A stretch of DNA of 53,583 bases from Pseudaestuariivita rosea (GTDB lineage Bacteria; Pseudomonadota; Alphaproteobacteria; Rhodobacterales; Rhodobacteraceae): assembly GCF_017592335.1 (NCBI RefSeq), contig NZ_JACNMP010000023.1, positions 1 through 53,583 on the forward strand. The letters run 5' to 3'. Shown here piece after piece: positions 27,506 to 36,269 of this stretch. The translations under genes were made by a program, and so were the position numbers. The number at the start of each line of letters is the position of its first letter. The first letter of the stretch is position 1. The notes beneath the pieces are model-generated. The model saw only the letters and a list, made by a program, of their open reading frames with translations. It did no database searches and was not told the origin of the DNA.

Positions 27506-27814
27506 TTACAATGGGCGGTGCGGATTGATGAATAATGGCACATCCTCGCCAGCTCTGTGTCGCCGCGCTTCATCTTGTACAAGGGCCATCTCAATGTACC
27601 CCCTGAACGTTATATTGAATCCTTCATAAGAGTGGCGTTCTATATCCAGTTTCTTCGTCCATTCGCCCATATCTTTCCCGTTGCTTTCCAGCCAATCAAA
27701 GTGCTGCCAGAGCCTTCGAGACAGAGTTACCGTTTCGTCAACACCAAATGCATTCTTGACCAATCGTCCTATCTTTTGTTCGCTTTCAAGGAACTGTCCA
27801 TTCATTATCGTCAT
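27506..27814 (-). CDS. Hypothetical protein of the mobilisation island
   Basis: A 102-residue, mostly helical protein with no recognised domain. The segment LWQHFDWLESNGKDMGEWTK and the charged C-terminus look like a genuine soluble protein. It ends 14 bases beyond the convergent recombinase stop. Around its start, the minus strand has AT-rich promoter-like DNA (27815-27850). Possibly a small regulator or plasmid maintenance protein, but there is no direct evidence. Confidence 0.6.
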   Translation of the reverse strand: MTIMNGQFLESEQKIGRLVKNAFGVDETVTLSRRLWQHFDWLESNGKDMGEWTKKLDIERHSYEGFNITFRGYIEMALVQDEARRHRAGEDVPLFINPHRPL

Positions 27815-27854
27815 ACGAATATTATGTCATAAGTACTGACATAAATCCAGTAGA

Positions 27855-28349
27855 TTATGGTTTGATCTTCTGCTTCGCTGCCTGATCGAAGGCTGGCTTT
27901 ACTTCGGGCATTTCGAGGCCATTATGCTCCTTCATTACTTTCATCATCACTTGAGTTTCCAGAGGGTTTTCAGGTTTTTGTATCCATTCACCTTTGTCAA
28001 AATGAACCAAGATGTCTTCGTTCCCGATTTCACCCTTGGTGATTGTCATCCGTGTTATTCGCCCTTCGTCAATGCCTTTCTCATGCGGCTGATCTTCTAG
28101 CCAGAGAAGTACGTTGAGACCCTTGACCCGTTCTTCCAATCTGATGTCATTGCGGCTCAAATCCACCTCAACTTCACGATCAGGCAGCTCTTCATTGGTG
28201 ACGGTGATGTTCACTTGGCGCGATCCTTTGATGGCGACAGTCCCTGTCGGCGTGAGACTTGACGCTCCGTACGACCGAGTGTTCTTAGGCTTATGGTTTT
28301 GACCAGTGCTGTCTTTGTTCGCTGGTTGGCGTTTGTCGTCATCTGACAT
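27855..28349 (-). CDS. Hypothetical hydrophilic protein
   Basis: A 164-residue protein. Residues 1-30 are polar and low in order (SDDDKRQPANKDSTGQNHKP). A middle region with alternating hydrophobic residues (VNITVTNEELPDREVEVDLS) suggests a beta-rich domain, followed by a helix-rich C-terminus. ATG 28349 has AGGAGG upstream. It follows the coupling-protein gene on the same strand with a 53-base gap, so it may belong to the transfer operon. No family is recognised. Confidence 0.65.
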   Translation of the reverse strand: MSDDDKRQPANKDSTGQNHKPKNTRSYGASSLTPTGTVAIKGSRQVNITVTNEELPDREVEVDLSRNDIRLEERVKGLNVLLWLEDQPHEKGIDEGRITRMTITKGEIGNEDILVHFDKGEWIQKPENPLETQVMMKVMKEHNGLEMPEVKPAFDQAAKQKIKP

Positions 28350-28402
28350 TGTTGCCTCCTAAGTTGTTGGAATTGATCTGTCATCACGCGCATTGCGGCA
28401 AA

Positions 28403-30004
28403 TCATTGTTCGGCGTAGAGATTGACACCCAGCGGTTCTAGCTTCGGGTTCTCAAACCATGGTTGCTTCGTGGCCATGATGGGATGCATGTTTTCGATGA
28501 ACACGAGCTGTTTCTGAGCGTTCATGCGCATCAATTCATCCGGATAGGCGAGCTTTCTTTGGCCAGCCGAGGCTGTGTCCGTGGTGTTTTCAGAGCTGTT
28601 TGTGCTGAGACCGCCTTGCCCGGCATTCCTACCGAATGATCGGGCCAGAGCGGTTGAGACGTTCCACACCGTGGTTTCACCACACAGGCTAGAAAAGTAC
28701 TCCGCCGTCTGTTTATCGGATGATCCGAAATAGTTGATCATGCCTGCATTGGCGACGAATGACTGCCAGCCTTTGTCGTAGATGCGTTCCAGTTGGTTGA
28801 AGTCCTGGACGATCCCCCAAAGTTGCATGCCAAAGCCAGCCATGAGGCCATAGGCTTGTTCAATCATCGTCAATCGCCCGAGTGCTGCAAATTCATCGAG
28901 GACGAACAGGATCGGTTTTTCAGGTTTTTCTGCGATGTTTCTGGCATTCATAGTGATGGCCTGCTGGACAAGCAGCCGCATCCACCGACCAAAGGCATTG
29001 AGACGATCCGATGGCAAGACCAGATAAACCGTCATTGATTTTGTCTTGAGATGTTCAAACTTGAAGTCTGAGCGTTCCGTGTTTTTTTGAATGCGCTTGC
29101 TATCAAGGAAATGCGTCTGAGCCTGTGTGGATGCCAGGACGTTCGAGAGCAATTCAGGGTCCTTTTGCAGGCAACGATGTCCAGTGCTTGCGATGATGTG
29201 GTGAGCGGAGTTTGCCATGTTTTGAAAGAGCTTGATTTGATCTTCGCTGCTTGACACGAGATGTTGGCGCACACGCTTAAGCGTCCGTCGACCTTCTTCC
29301 TCATCGGCGGTTGCAACATACATGATCAGCCCCTGAAGAAGCGCTTTCGCCTCTTCAATGAAGAATGCTTTGTCATTGTTACTCTCAACAACCAAAGCAT
29401 CGGCCAGCAGCATGGCATTCTCGGCAATGTCGACATCTGTGATGTCCAGCCAGTCCAATGGATTGAACTTGGACGAGCTGACGCCCTCGACATTGGCAAT
29501 GCCCCAAGGGTCAACAATATGGACAACGTGACCTGAGTCTTTGCGATGCTTGGCAGTGATCAGGGCGTTTTCGCCTTTGGGATCAATTACCAGCATTGAC
29601 CCTTCGTACGTCAACAGATTGGGGATGATCTGTGTGGTGCCTTTGCCGGAACGTGTGGGAGCCACCGTCAACAGGTGTCGGTCACCCTTGTATGATATCT
29701 GTTGATGCTCCTTGCCGTCGAAGAAGTGGCCAAGGCGAATGCCATCATTGCCGTAGACGTTGTTTTCTTCGACATCTTTATGCGTTGCCCATCGGCTTGA
29801 ACCAAACGTGGTTGGCGTGGATTTGCCAGCGGTCCAGAAGCCGATCCCGAAAAAGAAACCACCGAGGGCAAACAGGATTGCCGCACTCCATGCCAGGAAC
29901 GGCCCACTGACAAGGGCAAGAATGAAGAGAAGAGCGGCGAAACTGTATCCCACATACCTGCGAAAGCCCTGTGCCATGGGGGAGATGATCCACCCCAGAG
30001 GCAA
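28403..30004 (-). CDS. VirD4/TraG-type conjugation coupling protein (probably 5'-frameshifted)
   Basis: At least 533 residues. This membrane ATPase brings relaxase-bound DNA to a type IV channel. Two N-terminal membrane helices (near 20-60) precede a soluble domain with Walker A TRSGKGTTQ near 115 and Walker B ILFVLDEFAALGR near 360, both typical of TraG/VirD4. The open frame begins only at a TTG (30004), preceded by a stop 12 bases earlier. In the next frame, from ATG 30170, a signal-like N-terminus (ASMVFLPELTHAQSW) ends where this frame begins. The natural protein probably starts at 30170 and was split by one base near 30003. Confidence 0.85.
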   Translation of the reverse strand: MPLGWIISPMAQGFRRYVGYSFAALLFILALVSGPFLAWSAAILFALGGFFFGIGFWTAGKSTPTTFGSSRWATHKDVEENNVYGNDGIRLGHFFDGKEHQQISYKGDRHLLTVAPTRSGKGTTQIIPNLLTYEGSMLVIDPKGENALITAKHRKDSGHVVHIVDPWGIANVEGVSSSKFNPLDWLDITDVDIAENAMLLADALVVESNNDKAFFIEEAKALLQGLIMYVATADEEEGRRTLKRVRQHLVSSSEDQIKLFQNMANSAHHIIASTGHRCLQKDPELLSNVLASTQAQTHFLDSKRIQKNTERSDFKFEHLKTKSMTVYLVLPSDRLNAFGRWMRLLVQQAITMNARNIAEKPEKPILFVLDEFAALGRLTMIEQAYGLMAGFGMQLWGIVQDFNQLERIYDKGWQSFVANAGMINYFGSSDKQTAEYFSSLCGETTVWNVSTALARSFGRNAGQGGLSTNSSENTTDTASAGQRKLAYPDELMRMNAQKQLVFIENMHPIMATKQPWFENPKLEPLGVNLYAEQ

Positions 30005-30170
30005 AGCCGCAAATCAACATCCCAAGCATAACCGAAAGGCGCTGCCCAACGGATGCAGCGGGGTCTGCTGGCTCTGCTTGTCCCCAAGATTGGGCATGGG
30101 TCAGCTCTGGCAAGAAAACCATGGATGCCAGCAATACCAAGCCCAAAACGGTCCATCGATCTGAATGCAT
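30005..30170 (-). pseudogene. Probable 5' part of the coupling-protein gene, out of frame
   Basis: From ATG 30170 (behind ACGAGG), the sequence encodes a hydrophobic N-terminus, HSDRWTVLGLVLLASMVF, then LMICGFA-like residues (MLGMLICGFA). Joining it to LGWIISPMAQGF of the downstream frame gives a continuous membrane helix, which needs one base fewer around 30003. In its own frame the protein becomes Cys/Arg-rich nonsense. Either a frameshift mutation or a sequence error. Confidence 0.6.
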
Positions 30171-30189
30171 ATAGAAAATCCTCGTGAGG

Positions 30190-31464
30190 TTAGGGAGAAA
30201 TGATTGGTCTTTGTCGCTGTGTGTGACGGACGCGGTCAGCATGCTTTTGACTGCCTCGCAATTGCATGGCATCGGCAATGGATTCGGCCAGCCTTTGCCG
30301 TTCGTCCTTTTGCTCAAGCCTGATGGCGTTGATCCTGGATTGAAGATGTCTGCGGTCCTTCATCTGCTCGACGATCAACCGATCTCGCTGTTTCTGATCC
30401 CGCTTGGCGCAGCGCATGGCTTCGCGCTCATTGCGTTTCATGAGCGCACGCCGAGTTCCGGTCATCCGGTCAAACAGGCCACGCAGCCCTCTGTTCAGGC
30501 GATCTGATCGCGCTTTGGTTTCTGTGGCCCAGCGTTTGTCTTGTCCGTCTTTCAGGCGTTGCCGTTCGGCGCGATGCGCTCTGGTCATGGCACGATGGTC
30601 ATCGCGCAGCGGGTCGAGATCGCGATCATGACGGTCTTTGATTTGGTTGATATAACCTCGCATCTGATCCGTGACTTTGGAACGAATGATGGATTTGGCG
30701 TCATCAACAGATGGCAGGTTATCAGGCGAACCCAGCTTGGCTTTGACCTCCTTGGCTTTCAGGCCCGTCCATTTGGCGATGGCATAGACATTGCCATCGA
30801 CATCCATGGCGACAAAGCCGCGCCGGTCGCCCTTGGCGAGGAAATACCCGCGCTCTTCCAAAGCATTCTTGAAGCCGATCTGGCTGTCACACCGTTCCCA
30901 GGCTTGCTGAAACGCCTGTTTGATTTCCCTGGGATCAAGGCCCTGGCGTTTGGCCTGTTGCCATTCTTCCAGAGTGAAATTCAGCGGGCTTTTATTGCCG
31001 TATGTCGCCAATCCATCCGGTAGCGCCCAGCCATGATCCAGAAACAAGTCACGCGACAGATCGCGTAGCTTGGTTTTGAAATGCGGCAGGTTGATTGCTT
31101 TGATCGCCTCCACATCAATGCGCGACCACACGACATGCGCGTGCCGACGGCCTTCTTTCTCATGGATGACAATGGCGCGGGGCTGACCGCTAAGACCCAG
31201 CTTTTCTTCAGCGCGGTTGGCGGCGTCCAGAAATTGATCTTCAGTCGCGATATGATCTTGCGGTGGATTAAGACTGAGTGAAAACATGTATTGCTGACAA
31301 CGTGTGGCTTTAGAAATGGCGTGGGTTTCTAACAAAGCACCGTGTAAGTCATTGGATACGAATCCCCTCAACTCTAAGATGTAAATGTGATCGTTGTCAC
31401 GCGCATTCATCAGGTGATCCGCCAAAGCCGATGCACCCGCGCGCTGAGAGCCCTTGAGGATCAT
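30190..31464 (-). CDS. mobA: MobA-type relaxase
   Basis: A 424-residue DNA-nicking and transfer-initiation protein. The N-terminal 160 residues hold the relaxase fold, with the metal-binding His cluster HEKEGRRHAHVVWSRID near residue 115-131. A long Arg/Lys/Gln-rich helical C-terminus, from about 260, resembles the DNA-binding or primase-linker tails of MobA/VirD2-like proteins. ATG 31464 overlaps the mobC stop (31461) by four bases, and this decides the start over the longer open frame. It belongs with the coupling protein downstream; no mating-pair genes are present, so the element is mobilisable and not self-transmissible. Confidence 0.88.
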   Translation of the reverse strand: MILKGSQRAGASALADHLMNARDNDHIYILELRGFVSNDLHGALLETHAISKATRCQQYMFSLSLNPPQDHIATEDQFLDAANRAEEKLGLSGQPRAIVIHEKEGRRHAHVVWSRIDVEAIKAINLPHFKTKLRDLSRDLFLDHGWALPDGLATYGNKSPLNFTLEEWQQAKRQGLDPREIKQAFQQAWERCDSQIGFKNALEERGYFLAKGDRRGFVAMDVDGNVYAIAKWTGLKAKEVKAKLGSPDNLPSVDDAKSIIRSKVTDQMRGYINQIKDRHDRDLDPLRDDHRAMTRAHRAERQRLKDGQDKRWATETKARSDRLNRGLRGLFDRMTGTRRALMKRNEREAMRCAKRDQKQRDRLIVEQMKDRRHLQSRINAIRLEQKDERQRLAESIADAMQLRGSQKHADRVRHTQRQRPIISP

Positions 31465-31817
31465 GGCTTCATGCCCAAAGCCTGCATCAAAGTGACGCGC
31501 ATCCACGCCACTTCGGCAATGGCGGCATTCAGGTCCGCTTCCAGCTCTTCATCAATGCTGAGCGTGCCTTGGTTCAGATGCTTGGCGATCTGGTTGAGGT
31601 TGCTGGCGGTGCGGGTTTGTCCAAGCCGAGCTAGCACTGCAGCCAGAAGCTGTTGCTCCGCAACAGGTGGTTTTTTCCTCTTCCGGTATGTGGGGGTCTC
31701 CGAGGAAAAAACCACAGACTTGATATACGACCCAAGCGGCATTGATCCGGCCTGGGCTTCCAGTTGCTGGCGTTCCTGTATCGTGAGGCGCAGTGAAAAC
31801 GGGGCAAGACGGCTCAT
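31461..31817 (-). CDS. mobC: MobC-type relaxosome accessory protein
   Basis: A 118-residue protein. The N-terminus (RLAPFSLRLTIQERQQLEAQ) looks like the ribbon-helix-helix opening of relaxosome proteins, and TASNLNQIAKHLNQG is the highly characteristic MobC motif. It binds near the origin of transfer and helps the relaxase open DNA. It overlaps both neighbours by four bases (ATGA), so the small upstream gene, mobC and mobA are translationally coupled. Confidence 0.9.
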   Translation of the reverse strand: MSRLAPFSLRLTIQERQQLEAQAGSMPLGSYIKSVVFSSETPTYRKRKKPPVAEQQLLAAVLARLGQTRTASNLNQIAKHLNQGTLSIDEELEADLNAAIAEVAWMRVTLMQALGMKP

Positions 31818-31987
31818 GGGCGTGGCCCTCGCAGCTCATCCGCATGGGGCTTGAGCACATCGTGCCATCGCTCCAACTCTTCAAACAGCTCGTCACATTG
31901 GTCCGGCGAGAGGAGCGGTTCGGCACTTGCAGAGGCGTGAAAATCAGGTGCAGATGAGTTCGAACATTCTCTGTTCGAGCGCGCCAT
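31814..31987 (-). CDS. Small hypothetical protein heading the mob operon
   Basis: A 57-residue acidic protein from ATG 31987; an upstream TTG (31996) is less likely. The helix SPDQCDELFEELERWHDVLK makes it look like a folded small protein. Its stop overlaps the mobC start by four bases, which is the main reason to accept it. A short inverted repeat, CGAACA-N5-TGTTCG (31961-31977), falls within its first codons and could be a regulator or relaxosome site. No family is recognised. Confidence 0.6.
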   Translation of the reverse strand: MARSNRECSNSSAPDFHASASAEPLLSPDQCDELFEELERWHDVLKPHADELRGPRP

Positions 31988-32531
31988 TTCCCTCAATAAA
32001 TCAATATCTTAGAAATCGAAACCTCGAAGCTTTGCTGCTTACGTGGTGCTTACGCGGCGATTTGTGTAGGCAAACAGGTCGTCGTGGTGTGCTGGAGTGA
32101 TATCGCCAACCACGCCGGTCGGTTGTGCCGTAAATTCGAATCTCACGTGCCCCGCCACCTCCGAAACTGTCGGCTTCCGAGCGATCGAATAAGTTGGCGC
32201 GCGCTGTGACCGTCGAAAGTTCGACTACCACCACCCGGCCGGCCACGCGAGACGAAAATGCGAACTATTTGCTCGCTATCGCACTATGATCGAAGTTCAA
32301 CGCTTGTCTCAAAGTTTCCGAGAGGTTTGCGCCGCATTGGATTGAGCTGCAGTGGCGCTGCGTGTGTCGGACTGCTGGCTACCAACCAGCGCTGTAACGG
32401 TAGACGGGGAGACCAGAAGCGTATCAGCTGTCCGCTGCAACCAACGGAGTCTTTTCTAGCTCCCCGTGACGCAGAAGCAGAGCGCTTCTTTTGACTTCCC
32501 ATCACTTTTCCAGCCGTGACGCATTGATCGA
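31988..32531. other. Region upstream of the mob operon; no gene recognised
   Basis: These 544 bases hold no convincing coding sequence. The mob operon promoter, and possibly its origin of transfer, should lie in the first 150 bases; I see no nick-site motif that I can name. Frames of 70-80 codons exist on both strands but lack protein-like patterns. Confidence 0.4.
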
Positions 32532-33434
32532 TCAGTTAGGCCCGCCGATATCAGCCTTAAACTTTGCTGGCGTAGTCCCGGCGATCCGCTTGAAAATCCT
32601 TGTAAAGTGGCTTTGATCTGAAAAGCCGGTTTTGAAGGCTATCGTTGCGAGCGAATCTTGCGATACAGTCAGCAGAGCCTTTGCAGTCTCTATTCGGATG
32701 TTCTGAACTAGTTGGTATGGGGTGAAGCCCGTTTCCGCCTTCACGGCTTTCGTGAATTCGTTCAGTGTCATGCCCATTGCCTCGGCCATACAGTTGGTAT
32801 CGAAACCGCTTTCGATATTTCCTCGGATATATTCCTGCAATCGGGCGTGATTAAGTCTCTTTTTAGTCTGCGGACTTAGTTGTTGATTGGCCACGGAATG
32901 ATCGAGCACATGCAATAGTCGACCCAGCAAGGCTTGAGTAAGGCCATCTAAGTAGATTTTGAGCGCGAAATCGTCGCTTACCGCCTCTCTCCACATTTCC
33001 TGCATCAGGTTGGTGCAGAGATGATCATACCAATATTTCCGAACCCCTGTGTTTAGTAGATCTAACGCGTCAAAATCGGCGTCGGCCGTGAACGATTTCA
33101 CCGTATCAGATCGGATTGAACAGAGTAGCAACGTGTGGGGCTCAGCTATATCGAATTCGAGCCTTTCACCAAGCGGCGAAATTCCCAAGGCACCGATGCG
33201 ACGAGCTTCGATTTCTCTCCACCGACCAAATGCCTTCCACCGAGCCGGCGTTTTGCCGCCCAGCGTCAGCCCAAGCACCAAATCGTCGGTCGCTGGGTCA
33301 CTGTTCGCGTGTGCGTCCTGCTGCGCGAGAATCAATGTCGTTTCATGCGCGCCCACGCTTCGCTCAGCACGGAAGAAAGGCGCATAGGGCCCTTGGCGAT
33401 AGAACTCGCTGTAATTTGGGTGATGCTCGCTCAT
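32532..33434 (-). CDS. AraC-family transcription regulator
   Basis: A 300-residue regulator with a C-terminal double helix-turn-helix: first helix pair around FDTNCMAEAMGMTLNEFTKA (about 215-235) and the signature GFSDQSHFTRIFKRIAGTTP near 270-290. The N-terminal 180 residues are an effector domain without a clear match. It is divergent from the secreted protein gene at 33580 with a 145-base gap and may control it. The inducer is unknown. Confidence 0.92.
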   Translation of the reverse strand: MSEHHPNYSEFYRQGPYAPFFRAERSVGAHETTLILAQQDAHANSDPATDDLVLGLTLGGKTPARWKAFGRWREIEARRIGALGISPLGERLEFDIAEPHTLLLCSIRSDTVKSFTADADFDALDLLNTGVRKYWYDHLCTNLMQEMWREAVSDDFALKIYLDGLTQALLGRLLHVLDHSVANQQLSPQTKKRLNHARLQEYIRGNIESGFDTNCMAEAMGMTLNEFTKAVKAETGFTPYQLVQNIRIETAKALLTVSQDSLATIAFKTGFSDQSHFTRIFKRIAGTTPAKFKADIGGPN

Positions 33435-33579
33435 CTCAAAACGTTCTACGTCAAATTTCGTTCAAGACCAAGCGCGGTACGACTTCCATCTACATTCGTG
33501 TGACGCATTGGGTTGTATGACAATGACTGAGTCGAACTGACTTGTTTGGAATAAAAGGGATGATCTCTTGTATAGGCGA

Positions 33580-34131
33580 ATGCTGCAATTCATGGATTGG
33601 CTCTTCGAAGTGAATTTCTGTCGAGCGGTTCTTATAGCATTTTTAACGATATATCTGGGTTCATCCCCAGTAAAAGCACAGGAGAATTCGATGAGGTTCA
33701 CTGTCCAAGGTGGTTATGCCTTCGGTGTCAGTCATGACATTACAGACTTCGATCAGTTGGCGGTGGCAAGAGCTGGTCAACTTACTGGAGCATGGCGGTT
33801 CGAGTTTGAGGACGAAGGGGGTCCAACGGGCAACGCTCATCTCGATGCGTCGACGCTCTTCAGGCTGACAAGGAACGGTCCCAGTCTGTCGGGTCTGATG
33901 CGCTTCCACATGCACGAGATCGATGGTTCGGAGCCTGGGTCTGGCTGGCTCTATCTTTCCTATGAAGGCGGAGAAATGACCTTTGAGGGGAGTAAGGCGA
34001 CTTTTGTCGTCGAAGGCGAATTTTTCGGCGGTACAGGGCGATATGAGGGTGCCACGGGCTCGCTGCGCGTCACCTCCGTGAACGGCTTCGATACGGGCGG
34101 CGGCGAGTTGATCCTTCGGGACGAAAACTAG
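33580..34131 (+). CDS. Secreted beta-barrel-like protein
   Basis: About 183 residues. A hydrophobic signal (CRAVLIAFLTIYLGSSPVKA) with a likely cut before Gln-Glu-Asn is followed by a strand-rich domain. The repeats of Gly/aromatic strands, and the stretch FFGGTGRYEGATGSLRVTS, recall the allene-oxide-cyclase/dirigent barrel fold. ATG 33580 is preferred to the upstream TTG, and ATG 33592 is possible. Function unknown; location periplasmic or secreted. Confidence 0.65.
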   Translation: MLQFMDWLFEVNFCRAVLIAFLTIYLGSSPVKAQENSMRFTVQGGYAFGVSHDITDFDQLAVARAGQLTGAWRFEFEDEGGPTGNAHLDASTLFRLTRNGPSLSGLMRFHMHEIDGSEPGSGWLYLSYEGGEMTFEGSKATFVVEGEFFGGTGRYEGATGSLRVTSVNGFDTGGGELILRDEN

Positions 34132-34159
34132 GGAAATCGAGAGATTACGGGAGATCGAG

Positions 34160-34486
34160 ATGAAGAATTCAACAGCCGCATTCTGCCTTGGACTCGCTGT
34201 ATTGGCAACGACAACCAATCCGGCGGCAGCGCAACAGGAAACGATGACCATGAACGAACACATCTTTGGCAATCTCGCTGAAGCACGGAAGATCATCGAA
34301 AACTGGAGGATCGATTACAACACACAAAGACCACACACATCGCTTGGCGGGCTGGCTCCGGCTGTCTACGCCAATCTCAACCCTACCACCCGGCCTGCCT
34401 CGCTTGAGCTCCGCAAGGGCTCCGCTCAGCAGGCCTTGACCACAACCCAATCAACAGAAAGAAACAGGAACGGATTCTACACCTAA
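34160..34486 (+). pseudogene. Chimeric frame: signal-peptide gene fused to an IS3 transposase tail
   Basis: The first 30 residues are a clean signal peptide (TAAFCLGLAVLATTTNPAAA) behind GGGAG. The frame then switches to the C-terminus of an IS3-type OrfB: NLAEARKIIENWRIDYNTQR, then PHTSLGGLAP, the end of the rve/DDE domain. The rest of the transposase is absent. An insertion followed by deletion therefore removed the body of the secreted protein. The chimera is probably not functional. Confidence 0.72.
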
Positions 34487-34504
34487 ACGGCCCGGATCAG
34501 GGGC

Positions 34505-34621
34505 TGGGTCACTCCGTGCTTGCCCGTGGTGTTTCTGTTTGGGCCTGTGGGGCTCCTTGCATTTCAAGTCATCCGCGCCGTCCGCAATAGAACCAACCAA
34601 GCGGCAATACCTGAGATATGA
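34505..34621 (+). pseudogene. 3' remnant of a DUF4281 (ABA4-like) membrane-protein gene
   Basis: An open run without its own start encodes CLPVVFLFGPVGLLAFQVIR and ends at TGA 34619-34621. The FGPVGLL signature and terminal basic helix are those of the last segment of DUF4281 membrane proteins. It lies just after the IS3 scar, so the insertion and deletion that made the chimera also removed the front of this gene. Confidence 0.5.
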
Positions 34622-34696
34622 CTTTGGCGACCTCCCGCGTCTGGCTCAGCTTTCGATTGCATTCCGGGGGCTGTGTTGTAGCATGGACGCGTATTC

Positions 34697-35440
34697 GTGT
34701 TGAAAGAATTTGCCGCCCATGAGCCTTCCATGATCTCTGACACACCCCACAAGCCTGGCACCTACCAAGATCCCTGGAATGAAGGCGAAGCGCCTGATGC
34801 GGCCGCGACGGCCGAGGGGCAGACTTCTCCTCTGATCATCGAGACGATCGAGGACGTCATCCCCCTGGATGACCAGTTCGGAATCTATCCACCCAAGACC
34901 GTCCCCGACGCGCTCTATGAGCCTTTATTCGGGCAAACAGACCCGGACACGCCCTGCCACACCTACGCCATTTTGGATGCCGCCAAGGTTACCAACCTGC
35001 CCGAACTGCTGGCTGCTTCCGAGCTGGAGCATCGCTGCCTATTTAAGGGCCAGGCCGAGGATGACCTGCGCGACGTCGCCCCCTGGATCGTCAAACTCGA
35101 AGAGGGCAACAGCTTCACCCGAAATCTCTTCACCCAAGACACCAAAAACCCCGCCCCATGGTACCTTTGGGACAAAAACCCAGGCATCTACATCAGATCA
35201 ACCGCCAGCCTCAACGACCTGTGGAAACACTTCCGGAAGTTTACACGTATTCAAGATGAAACAGGCAAGTGGTTCTACTTTAGATTTTGGGAGGGTGTTA
35301 CTCTGGACGGCTTATTGCTGATTCATAAGCAAGAAACTGATTTCATCTTAAGAATTCTTGCGAAACATATAATCATTTTCAAGTCGGCAATTCGCTTCTC
35401 TGACCATACCTTTATTACGTTGCAAAAAGATGGTGACTAA
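34697..35440 (+). CDS. DUF4123 protein, type VI secretion effector adaptor
   Basis: Up to 247 residues. From about residue 85 the sequence is a DUF4123 domain: TYAILDAAKVTNLPELLAAS, HRCLFKG, APWIVKLEEG, and the late RFWEGVTLDGLL. DUF4123 proteins act as chaperone-adaptors that load specific effectors onto VgrG spikes. The annotated start is GTG 34697; ATG 34730 is an alternative, and neither has a good ribosome site. It overlaps the next gene by eleven bases. No vgrG is present upstream, where an IS3 scar lies instead. Confidence 0.82.
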   Translation: MLKEFAAHEPSMISDTPHKPGTYQDPWNEGEAPDAAATAEGQTSPLIIETIEDVIPLDDQFGIYPPKTVPDALYEPLFGQTDPDTPCHTYAILDAAKVTNLPELLAASELEHRCLFKGQAEDDLRDVAPWIVKLEEGNSFTRNLFTQDTKNPAPWYLWDKNPGIYIRSTASLNDLWKHFRKFTRIQDETGKWFYFRFWEGVTLDGLLLIHKQETDFILRILAKHIIIFKSAIRFSDHTFITLQKDGD

Positions 35441-36200
35441 TATGGAATTGGTCTTATCAAATAACATTAAATCTAGCTTACGATTTGCTTCAAACTATCA
35501 GTTACATAAGAAATATCTGCTTGATCTGGACAAAACGCGTTTCATTGGTCTGGGCCAAAAGAATACCCAAACCTTTGTTCGCCATGCCATGCTTGTATCT
35601 GATCAACTCAAATTCCATTATGTTGAAGAAACTCAATATATTATCTTCCTGATGTATTTCCTTGGATCGTACTTTTACATAGACCCTCGATATACCCGCA
35701 TCGCTAATATTTTGAAGAAAGAACCCCAAGGCAACGATCAACGTATTTTAGATTGCCATGAGGTATTTTCCGATTTTGCAAAGACATATCTGGGCAATGA
35801 TTTGTCTATTTATCGACAAGCACTGGAAAAGTTCTCAGATTTAATGTCTACACACGCAGAGCAAGAAAATCGGACGCAAACTTGCTTCGAAGCGTTTTTC
35901 AAATGTTATGATTTGTCTTCTGAAACACAGGATGAATTTCCGACTTTTGAAATGTTAGATCATGCAAAATCAGCTGCAAAAGTACTTGGGATCGAAACTG
36001 AAAACGGTATAGCAATCTGTTTAGCACTATCGTTTTGGATGGGGACTGGCTTTTATGATGATCCACTTTATCCATGGGTTCAGGACAAAGCGAACCAGAT
36101 TGAAGATTCATCAAGTCAGCGTGAAATAATTCTATTGGAATACGCGCAAAAGCGTATGAAAAGACAGATCACAGCACTGAAAGGATTAAACGATGTATAA
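35430..36200 (+). CDS. Hypothetical helical protein downstream of the DUF4123 adaptor
   Basis: A 256-residue protein with no family that I recognise. It is predicted to be mostly helical, with aromatic-rich segments (YIIFLMYFLGSYFYIDPRY near 70-88, LALSFWMGTGFYDDPLYPW near 200-220) that read as a buried helical bundle; the first might be mistaken for a membrane helix. It is clearly AT-richer than its neighbours, which suggests a different origin. It overlaps the adaptor gene by eleven bases. By position, it is a second adaptor or a toxin-linked chaperone of the type VI cargo group (inference). Confidence 0.75.
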   Translation: MVTNMELVLSNNIKSSLRFASNYQLHKKYLLDLDKTRFIGLGQKNTQTFVRHAMLVSDQLKFHYVEETQYIIFLMYFLGSYFYIDPRYTRIANILKKEPQGNDQRILDCHEVFSDFAKTYLGNDLSIYRQALEKFSDLMSTHAEQENRTQTCFEAFFKCYDLSSETQDEFPTFEMLDHAKSAAKVLGIETENGIAICLALSFWMGTGFYDDPLYPWVQDKANQIEDSSSQREIILLEYAQKRMKRQITALKGLNDV

Positions 36201-36269
36201 ACGAACACTTGGGCTGACATAAAAAGCGGGATAGGTCTAACCAGTCTATTAACGCAAATGATAAAGTTG

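Noticed and set aside
32258-32494. A 78-codon plus-strand frame between the mob operon and the AraC gene
   Set aside because: No protein-like pattern or ribosome site, and an equal frame is open on the other strand.
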